64,000 nt of DNA from Tepidanaerobacter syntrophicus. Its GTDB lineage: Bacteria; Bacillota; Thermosediminibacteria; Thermosediminibacterales; Tepidanaerobacteraceae. The DNA is taken from NCBI RefSeq assembly GCF_001485475.2, contig NZ_DF977003.1:62001-126000 (forward strand). The letters are read 5' to 3'. Within the stretch, counting starts at the first letter, position 1, and the number at the start of each line of letters is the position of its first letter. A program made the position numbers and the translations under genes. The notes beneath the pieces were generated by a model that was given only the letters and a program-made list of their open reading frames with translations, did not search any database and was not told the DNA's origin. Shown one piece after another: positions 57,855 through 64,000 of this stretch.

Positions 57855-59609
57855 ATGGGTGATATGGTAACATTAACTATAGACGGAGTAAAAGTGGAAG
57901 TTTCCAAAGATGCTACAGTGCTTGAAGCCGCAAGAAAAGCTGGAATCAGAATTCCGACGCTCTGCTTTTTAAAAGGAGTAAACCAAATAGGAGCTTGCCG
58001 CATGTGTGTTGTAGAGGTAAAAGGCGGCAAGGCGCTGCAGACCGCTTGCGTTTTACCGGTTTCAGAAGGCATGGAAGTTATTACTAACTCTCCTGCAGTA
58101 AGAGAATCAAGAAAGGTGACTTTGGAACTTTTACTTTCAGATCATAATTTGGAATGTCCCACATGCATAAGAAATCTAAACTGTGAGCTGCAAAAGCTTT
58201 CAGAAGAATTAGGCATAAAGTCTCTTAGATATCCCGGAGAAAAAAGCAAGTCTCAATATGACGATTTCTCACCTTCAATAGTAAGAGATACATCAAAATG
58301 CATATTATGTCGCAGGTGTGTAAGCACATGCCATGATGTGCAAAGTGTAGGTGTAATATCGCCTAACTACAGAGGGTTCAATACGGTAATTGCTCCGGTA
58401 TACGATATGAGTTTAAATGATGTCCCCTGCACTAACTGCGGTCAGTGTATAACAGCTTGCCCGGTTGGAGCTTTAAAGGAAAAAGATGATACAGATAGAG
58501 TATGGCAGGCTTTAGCCGATCCGGAAAAATTTGTCGTAGTTCAAACCGCTCCTGCAATAAGGGTATCTCTAGGAGAAGAATTCGGCAAAAAGCGTGGAGC
58601 AATTGTAACAAATAAAATGCCTGCTGCCCTCAGAAGGCTTGGCTTTGACAAGGTATTCGATACGGATTTTTCGGCTGACCTTACAATTATGGAAGAAGGA
58701 TCTGAGTTTTTAGACAGGCTCCAAAACGGGGGTAAACTTCCCCTTATAACTTCCTGCAGTCCGGGGTGGATAAAATTCTGTGAGCATTATTATCCGGAAT
58801 TTCTTGAAAATGTTTCGACATGCAAATCTCCACAGCAGATGTTTGGAGCTCTGGTAAAAACGTACTATGCTGAAAAAATCGGAATAGACCCTGCAAAGAT
58901 CTTTTCAGTATCTATAATGCCCTGCACTGCCAAAAAATACGAGTGCCAGCGTCCCGAGATGTTCTCTAGCGGATATCAGGACGTAGATGCGGTCCTGACT
59001 ACTCGGGAAATTTCAAGGATGCTAAAGGAAGCAGGAATAAATCTTAATACTCTTCCCGATGAGGATTTTGACGAGCCTCTTGGAATATCCACCGGCGCAG
59101 GCGCTATATTCGGTGCAACCGGCGGTGTTATGGAAGCTGCCTTAAGAACCGTATATGAGATTGTTACCAAGAAAGAGCTAAAAAACATAGATTTTACTCA
59201 GGTAAGAGGAGTAGAAGGCGTTAAAGAAGCGACAATCGACATAGACGGACTCAAAGTAAACGTAGCTGTTGCCCACGGTCTTTCAAATGCAAGAGCCGTA
59301 CTTGAAAGAGTTAAAAATGGCGAAGCCAACTATCACTTTATCGAGATAATGGCATGCCCCGGCGGCTGCGTTGGCGGAGGCGGACAGCCGATACTAAGTT
59401 CAGACGAGCGCTGGGAGATAGATTATAGGGAAGAAAGGGCAAAAGCAATATATGAGGTAGATCGGAATATGCCCCTTAGAAAATCCCATGAAAATCCTGC
59501 AATTAAAGCTGTCTATGAAGAGTTTTTAGGCAAACCCCTTGGCGAAAAATCTCATGAGCTGCTTCACACTCATTATGTAAAACGCGAGCTCTATCCCGTT
59601 ATGAAATAA
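57855..59609 (+). CDS. hydA: [FeFe]-hydrogenase catalytic subunit HydA
   Basis: 584 residues. N-terminal [2Fe-2S] domain (GACRMCVVEV, ACVLP), then the His/Cys [4Fe-4S] site (SDHNLECPTCIRNLNC) and two [4Fe-4S] motifs (CILCRRCVSTC, CTNCGQCITACP). H-cluster motifs are TSCSPGW, MPCTAKKYE and MACPGGCVGGGGQP, all normal for HydABC-type enzymes. It lacks an extended C-terminal [2Fe-2S] domain. It makes or consumes H2 in the cytoplasm together with HydB and HydC. AGGAGAG precedes the ATG. It is the last gene before a terminator. Confidence 0.95.
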   Translation: MGDMVTLTIDGVKVEVSKDATVLEAARKAGIRIPTLCFLKGVNQIGACRMCVVEVKGGKALQTACVLPVSEGMEVITNSPAVRESRKVTLELLLSDHNLECPTCIRNLNCELQKLSEELGIKSLRYPGEKSKSQYDDFSPSIVRDTSKCILCRRCVSTCHDVQSVGVISPNYRGFNTVIAPVYDMSLNDVPCTNCGQCITACPVGALKEKDDTDRVWQALADPEKFVVVQTAPAIRVSLGEEFGKKRGAIVTNKMPAALRRLGFDKVFDTDFSADLTIMEEGSEFLDRLQNGGKLPLITSCSPGWIKFCEHYYPEFLENVSTCKSPQQMFGALVKTYYAEKIGIDPAKIFSVSIMPCTAKKYECQRPEMFSSGYQDVDAVLTTREISRMLKEAGINLNTLPDEDFDEPLGISTGAGAIFGATGGVMEAALRTVYEIVTKKELKNIDFTQVRGVEGVKEATIDIDGLKVNVAVAHGLSNARAVLERVKNGEANYHFIEIMACPGGCVGGGGQPILSSDERWEIDYREERAKAIYEVDRNMPLRKSHENPAIKAVYEEFLGKPLGEKSHELLHTHYVKRELYPVMK

Positions 59610-59658
59610 TAAGAAAAGACGTAAACCAAATCTTTAAATCTCATAAATTAAATATATT

Positions 59659-59711
59659 AGTGGAAAGCGAAAGCTTGGAGAATAAGAAAAGCCCGCTTTC
59701 CACTTTCTTTT
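59659..59711 (+). terminator. Rho-independent terminator of the hyd operon
   Basis: An 11-bp perfect stem (AGTGGAAAGCG with its complement) has a 24-base loop, followed by TTCTTTT. Confidence 0.82.
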
Positions 59712-59757
59712 AATAAAATTTTAGCTAGACTATGGCGGAAACTAAAATTGCTGTTCC

Positions 59758-59786
59758 TTGAATAGATTGTATTTCTGGTATATAAT
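59758..59786 (+). promoter_or_regulatory. Sigma-A promoter of the formate/nitrite channel
   Basis: TTGAAT (59758-59763), a 17-bp spacer and a perfect TATAAT (59781-59786) lie 59 bp before the start. Confidence 0.65.
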
Positions 59787-59844
59787 TTAACCGTCGTTTT
59801 CATTTTTTAAATAAAACAAAAATAACAGCGGAGGTGTGAAAAAA

Positions 59845-60663
59845 ATGAATAATTTCTTAAGTCCAAAAGAAATAGCAGAGGCATTTGACAATGTGTCTGT
59901 GGGTAAAGCAAAAAATTCACTGGTAAATTTAATTATTTTAGGAATTTTAGCAGGAGCTTATATTGCCTTTGCAGGTTTTGCATCACAAATGATATCCTAT
60001 GGTATAACAAATCCCGGCCTTGCAAAGTTTGCAAGCGGAGCAGTTTTTCCAACCGGTCTTATATTAGTAGTAATTTGCGGAGCCGAACTTTTTACAGGAA
60101 ATAACCTTATGATAATAGGCCTTATGGATAAAAAAATCAGCTTGGAACAGCTTTTAAGAAATTGGATTACGGTTTACATATCAAATTTTATAGGTTCAGT
60201 AATTATTGCATACCTGATAAGCTGCAGCGGCTTACTTGACAGTGGCGGTCAGCTTTTAGGAGCTACCGTAATTAAAACAGCAATAACAAAAGCATCATTA
60301 CCTTTTAGCCAGGCCCTTGTTAGAGGAATTTTATGTAATATAATGGTGGTGCTTGCTGTATGGATGGCTACTGCCGCAAAAGATATCGCAGGCAAAATTT
60401 GCGCTATTTGGTTTCCTATTATGCTCTTTGTGATGTCAGGCTTTGAGCACAGCGTGGCCAATATGTATTTTATACCTGCCGGAATTTTTGCCGCCTCAAA
60501 TGCGGCCTATCTTGAAGTAGGCAAGATTGATCCGTCTTCAATAGGTGTTTTGAACGCGGGGGGTCTTTTTTCAAATTTAATTCCTGTTACCATAGGCAAT
60601 ATATTAGGAGGAGCTATTGTAATAGGAATTGCTTATTGGTATGTATACAGACGTAATTCTTAA
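59845..60663 (+). CDS. Formate/nitrite transporter (FNT) family channel
   Basis: About 272 residues with six membrane helices in the FNT fold. Family motifs: FLSPKEIAEAFDNVSVGKA at the start, GAYIAFAGFASQM, the FTGNNLMI re-entrant loop with the gating region (about 87-95), GILCNIMVVLAVWMA and FEHSVANMYFIP, containing the central His. Pentameric channel for formate, nitrite or hydrosulfide; formate export is likely in this fermenting organism, but selectivity cannot be read here. ATG 59845 is favoured over GTG 59836, which touches the GGAGG RBS. Confidence 0.88.
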   Translation: MNNFLSPKEIAEAFDNVSVGKAKNSLVNLIILGILAGAYIAFAGFASQMISYGITNPGLAKFASGAVFPTGLILVVICGAELFTGNNLMIIGLMDKKISLEQLLRNWITVYISNFIGSVIIAYLISCSGLLDSGGQLLGATVIKTAITKASLPFSQALVRGILCNIMVVLAVWMATAAKDIAGKICAIWFPIMLFVMSGFEHSVANMYFIPAGIFAASNAAYLEVGKIDPSSIGVLNAGGLFSNLIPVTIGNILGGAIVIGIAYWYVYRRNS

Positions 60664-60749
60664 ATCGCCATAATATTATTTTTAAATGAAGGTTTTTAGT
60701 AAAACTTGTCGAATAATAACTAGGTTAGCTCAAAGAAGGAGGCGAAAGA

Positions 60750-62075
60750 ATGGTTAAGACCTTTAACGGTGGTATACATCCACCATACAATAAAGAATTG
60801 ACCAAAAATAAACCTATAAAGGAAGCTGTTTTACCCAGCAAGGTTATACTCCCTATGGGTATGCATGTAGGTGCTCCCTGTGAGCCGCTGGTAAAAGTTG
60901 GAGATATGGTAAAGAAAGGCCAAAAAATAGGAGATTCCAAAGCCTTTGTTTCGGTGCCGGTTCATGCCAGCATTTCAGGGAAGGTAATTGCAGTAGAGCC
61001 TAGATTATGGCCGGGCGGAGGTTTAATGATGTCCGTTGTTATCGAATCTGACGGGAAAGACGAGGCCTATGAGGATATTAACCCTCCTAAACCGTTAGAT
61101 AAGCTGACGCCAGAAGAGATAAAAAGTATAATACGCGAAGCCGGCATGGCGGGACTAGGAGGCGCAGGTTTTCCCACACATGTTAAACTTGCGGTACCGC
61201 CGGAAAAAAATATAGATACAATCATTGTAAATGCTGCAGAGTGCGAACCTTACATCACAGCAGACCACAGGCTGTTACTAGAACATCCGGAAGATGTGGT
61301 TTTAGGCCTTAAGGCCATTATGAAAGCAGTCAATGTGAACAAAGGAATTATAGCAATAGAAGACAATAAAATAGATGCGTTAGACGGTATAAACCGAGCC
61401 ATCGCCGGAAGCGAAGGGATTCAAGTTATAATTTTAGCTACAAAGTACCCTCAAGGCGGCGAAAAACAACTTATACAAGCTGTAACTGATAGAGAAGTTC
61501 CCTCTGGCGGCCTGCCTATGGATGTAGGAGTAATAGTTAACAATGCCGGCACGTGTGCGGCTATTGCAAAAGTGCTAAAAACCGGTATGCCTCTTATTGA
61601 AAGAATAACCACGGTAACCGGTTCAGGGATAAACGAGCCGAGCAATCTTTTGATAAGAATAGGCACACCCCTTATTGATATTATAGAACAGTGTGGCGGC
61701 TTTAAAGGCACTCCCGGCAAGGTTTTAATGGGTGGCCCGATGATGGGCCTGGCCCAGTCTACACTGGATGTTCCGGCCATAAAGGGCACCTCCGGCATAT
61801 TGGTTTTAGAAAAATCAGATGTAAAGCTTTTTGAACCATCGACCTGTATTAATTGTGCGCGCTGCGTAGATGCTTGTCCCATAAACCTTTTACCTACAAG
61901 ACTTGCTAAATTCTCGGAAAAAGGCAGATGGAAGGACGCTGAAGACTACCACGCAATGGATTGTATAGAATGCGGTTGCTGTGCATATGTATGTCCGGCA
62001 CATATACCGCTGACACAACATATAAGGATTGCAAAGAATACTATAACAGCTTTAAGGAAGAAAAATAAGAAGTAG
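60750..62075 (+). CDS. rnfC: Rnf complex subunit RnfC
   Basis: 441 residues. N-terminal barrel-sandwich segment (VPVHASISGKVIAVEPR), NuoF-like FMN/NADH-binding core (GMAGLGGAGFPTHVKL, NAAECEPYITADH), SLBB domain, and two C-terminal [4Fe-4S] motifs CINCARCVDACP and CIECGCCAYVCP. It is the peripheral NADH-facing subunit of the Rnf ferredoxin:NAD+ oxidoreductase. GAAGGAGG precedes the ATG. First gene of rnfCDGE(AB). Confidence 0.95.
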   Translation: MVKTFNGGIHPPYNKELTKNKPIKEAVLPSKVILPMGMHVGAPCEPLVKVGDMVKKGQKIGDSKAFVSVPVHASISGKVIAVEPRLWPGGGLMMSVVIESDGKDEAYEDINPPKPLDKLTPEEIKSIIREAGMAGLGGAGFPTHVKLAVPPEKNIDTIIVNAAECEPYITADHRLLLEHPEDVVLGLKAIMKAVNVNKGIIAIEDNKIDALDGINRAIAGSEGIQVIILATKYPQGGEKQLIQAVTDREVPSGGLPMDVGVIVNNAGTCAAIAKVLKTGMPLIERITTVTGSGINEPSNLLIRIGTPLIDIIEQCGGFKGTPGKVLMGGPMMGLAQSTLDVPAIKGTSGILVLEKSDVKLFEPSTCINCARCVDACPINLLPTRLAKFSEKGRWKDAEDYHAMDCIECGCCAYVCPAHIPLTQHIRIAKNTITALRKKNKK

Positions 62076-62108
62076 ATTTTTTCTGACAAGATAGGAGGTA
62101 GCTGTATA

Positions 62109-63032
62109 ATGGAGGACTATAATTTGATTGTAACGTCTTCTCCTCATATACATTCAGGAGAAAGCACGTCAAAGATAATGTTAACAGTAGCCGCAGCTTT
62201 GTTACTGCCCACCATTGGAAGCATATATTTCTTTGGACCTAGGGCTTTAGCTCTTGTGATAGTAAGCAGCGTGGCTGCGGTAATAACGGAAGCCATTTTT
62301 CAAAAACTTAGAAACAGACCCATCACTATTAAAGATGGAAGTGCTCTGGTAACAGGAATGCTTCTGGCCCTTAATCTACCACCGGGACTGCCTTACTGGA
62401 TGGCAGCAGTAGGTGCTGTGGTAGCTATATCTTTAGGCAAACAAATTTACGGTGGAATAGGAGCCAATCCGTTTAATCCCGCCCTTATAGGCAGAGTATT
62501 TTTGATGGTATCATTCACAGGCCCGATGACCACATGGATAAATCCCGTAGACGGGACAACTGGGGCGACACCCCTTTCGCTGATGAAAATGCAGGGAGTA
62601 TCAACAGATTATATGAAACTATTCCTAGGAAATGTAGGCGGATCATTAGGAGAGACATCAGCATTACTTATTATTATCGGAGGTCTGTTTTTGATATTTA
62701 AAGGTTATGCAGATTGGAGAATACCCGCAAGCTATTTAGGCACAGTTGCGGTCTTATCTCTTATTCTAGGCAGGGATCCTATTTTTCATTTACTTGCAGG
62801 CGGCCTTATGCTAGGGGCATTCTTTATGGCAACAGATATGGTTACAACACCTATTACAAAGAAAGGCAAAATAATCTTTGGTATTGGAGCAGGGTTTTTT
62901 ACAGTTTTGATAAGATTTTTCGGCGGGTATCCGGAGGGCGTGTCGTTTTCTATTCTCCTTATGAACGCCTTTACACCGATAATCAATAGATTTACCGTCC
63001 CTAGAATCTATGGTGAGGTGAAAGCCAAATGA
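62109..63032 (+). CDS. rnfD: Rnf complex subunit RnfD
   Basis: 307 residues, about ten membrane helices of the NqrB/RnfD family. It contains GANPFNPALIGRVFLM and the covalent FMN site in GTTGATPLSLM, with the Thr of the S/TGAT motif. It forms the ion-translocating membrane part. Overlaps rnfG by 4 bases. Needs ApbE for flavin attachment, and an apbE gene lies 12 kb upstream. Confidence 0.95.
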   Translation: MEDYNLIVTSSPHIHSGESTSKIMLTVAAALLLPTIGSIYFFGPRALALVIVSSVAAVITEAIFQKLRNRPITIKDGSALVTGMLLALNLPPGLPYWMAAVGAVVAISLGKQIYGGIGANPFNPALIGRVFLMVSFTGPMTTWINPVDGTTGATPLSLMKMQGVSTDYMKLFLGNVGGSLGETSALLIIIGGLFLIFKGYADWRIPASYLGTVAVLSLILGRDPIFHLLAGGLMLGAFFMATDMVTTPITKKGKIIFGIGAGFFTVLIRFFGGYPEGVSFSILLMNAFTPIINRFTVPRIYGEVKAK

Positions 63033-63571
63033 ACCAATATGTAAAAATGATAGTAGTGCTTCTTGTTATTTCGTGCGCATCTGGGGCGGTTCTAGCCTTG
63101 TCTTACGCAGTTACTAATCCGAAAATTCAACAGCAGGAACTACAAAAGTTGCAAGAATCAGTGCTTAAGGTAATTCCAGGTGCAACCAAAATGGAAGAGG
63201 TGCAAAAAGACGGAATTACAGTATATATTGGACTTGATGATCAAGGAAACAAGAAGGGGATAGCATTTCCTGCGTCAGGCTCCGGCTTTAATGGTGTAAT
63301 TGAGCTTATGGTGGGATATAATCCTACTGAAGGCAAGCTTACAGGTGTTGAAGTGCTGTCTATGAGCGAGACACCGGGTCTTGGCGCAAAAATCACGGAA
63401 GAGTCTTTTACGGGACAATTTAATGGCAAGTCGGTTAAAGACCAATTTATAGTCAAACAAGATGTACAGGCGATTTCGGGTGCCACAATATCCTCTACCG
63501 CGGTAACAAAGGCAATAAAGGCCTCGCTAGATGAAATAGTAAAACTGTACCCCGTAGGAGGTGATTTTTAG
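63029..63571 (+). CDS. rnfG: Rnf complex subunit RnfG
   Basis: 180 residues. One N-terminal membrane helix (IVVLLVISCASGAVLALSYA), then an extracytoplasmic FMN-binding domain. The covalent FMN site is SGATISST near 152, with Thr expected to carry the flavin. YNPTEGKLTGVEVLSMSETP and GLGAKITE are typical of RnfG/NqrC. Transfers electrons between the periplasmic-side flavins of the Rnf complex. Confidence 0.94.
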   Translation: MNQYVKMIVVLLVISCASGAVLALSYAVTNPKIQQQELQKLQESVLKVIPGATKMEEVQKDGITVYIGLDDQGNKKGIAFPASGSGFNGVIELMVGYNPTEGKLTGVEVLSMSETPGLGAKITEESFTGQFNGKSVKDQFIVKQDVQAISGATISSTAVTKAIKASLDEIVKLYPVGGDF

Positions 63572-63573
63572 TT

Positions 63574-64000
63574 ATGCAGCTAATAAAGGATTTTGTAAAT
63601 GGTATTTGGAACGAAAATCCAATATTTCGAATAGTTATAGGTATATGTTCAGCACTTGCAGTAACTACTTCAGCAAACAACGGTATTGCAATGGGAATGG
63701 CTCTTACTTTTGTGCTGACATGTTCAAGTATATTAATATCACTGCTCAGAAACATAATTCCTTCAAAGGTCAGGATTCCGTGTTATGTTATAGTAATAGC
63801 TACTTTTACTACCGTGGTCGACCTTTTTATGAAAGGATACTTTCCTGCATTATACAATGTCATGGGAATATTTATCCCTCTAATAGTGGTTAACTGTATT
63901 GTCCTTGCACGAGCAGAAGCGTTTGCTTCAAAAGTAGGCCCTCTTAGAGCAACTGCTGACGCACTTGGCATGGGCTTAGGCTACACATGGGCAATTACTC
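63574..64000 (+). CDS. rnfE: Rnf complex subunit RnfE, cut by the window end
   Basis: About 142 residues are visible from ATG 63574, with TAGGAGGTGA 10 bases upstream. Sequence MQLIKDFVNGIWNENPIFRI, then GICSALAVTTSANNGIAMG, SLLRNIIPSKVRIPCY, and NCIVLARAEAFASK, matches RnfE/NqrD, a membrane subunit with a membrane-embedded cluster-binding Cys (in the VNCIVLARAEA segment). The rest and, by normal gene order, rnfA and rnfB lie past the window. Confidence 0.94.
   Translation, partial: MQLIKDFVNGIWNENPIFRIVIGICSALAVTTSANNGIAMGMALTFVLTCSSILISLLRNIIPSKVRIPCYVIVIATFTTVVDLFMKGYFPALYNVMGIFIPLIVVNCIVLARAEAFASKVGPLRATADALGMGLGYTWAIT

Noticed and set aside
1-64000. CRISPR array, prophage or toxin-antitoxin locus
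   Set aside because: No regularly spaced repeats, phage structural genes or paired small toxin-antitoxin ORFs were seen on either strand.

Overview
The window is AT-rich bacterial DNA with tightly packed genes and strong Shine-Dalgarno sites. It reads as an obligately anaerobic, low-GC Firmicute of the class Clostridia. The main reasons are a trimeric [FeFe] hydrogenase (HydABC) operon, an Rnf complex, the Rex redox repressor, GatCAB amidotransferase, several ECF sigma/anti-sigma pairs and sigma-54 enhancer-dependent operons. I cannot name the species from sequence alone.

Layout. 0-7 kb: the tail of a fibronectin-III-like protein, a flavodoxin/SCP2/membrane fusion, then a sigma-54 activator followed by a sigma-54 promoter, a DAACS symporter and a MalY-type PLP C-S lyase. 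7-14.5 kb: two CocE/S15-like hydrolase paralogues flanking a polytopic membrane protein, a Crp/Fnr regulator and an APC permease. 14.5-19.7 kb: an accessory stretch with two divergent ECF sigma/anti-sigma systems, a DIP1984-family gene followed by a candidate structured RNA with a tRNA-like T arm, and a decayed sigma-factor gene. 19.7-26 kb: an Old Yellow Enzyme/FadH-like reductase, a DUF6391-like membrane protein and gatCAB. 25.9-26.6 kb: a dead IS200/IS605 copy.

26.7-42.3 kb holds the most interesting region: a catabolic island with two good sigma-54 promoters on either side of an AcoR-like activator. It encodes three SDRs, thiolase, 3-hydroxyacyl-CoA dehydrogenase, a 4-hydroxybutyryl-CoA dehydratase-type iron-sulfur flavoenzyme with all cluster ligands present, a small Cys-rich protein, crotonase, an MFS carrier, a zinc alcohol dehydrogenase, and an acetoin-dehydrogenase-like E1 alpha, E1 beta and E2 without E3. 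Together these would oxidise a hydroxylated or ketonic substrate through crotonyl-CoA-type intermediates to acetyl-CoA and NADH. No CoA ligase or CoA transferase is present, so the E1/E2 complex is the only visible source of acyl-CoA. The substrate is unknown.

42.4-48 kb: a complete Dpp/Opp peptide ABC transporter. 48-50.5 kb: a DUF1015 protein and an ApbE flavin transferase. 50.5-59.6 kb: rex with a perfect Rex operator, followed by a hydrogenase locus. That locus contains a DRTGG-ATPase protein, a degenerate [FeFe]-hydrogenase-like protein (probable sensor), a DRTGG protein, a PHP protein, HydC, an ATPase, a 2Fe-2S ferredoxin, HydB and HydA. 59.8-64 kb: a formate/nitrite channel and rnfCDGE, with rnfE cut by the window end. 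ApbE probably flavinylates RnfD and RnfG. HydABC and Rnf would re-oxidise the NADH and ferredoxin made by the catabolic operons, with Rex sensing the NADH/NAD+ ratio.
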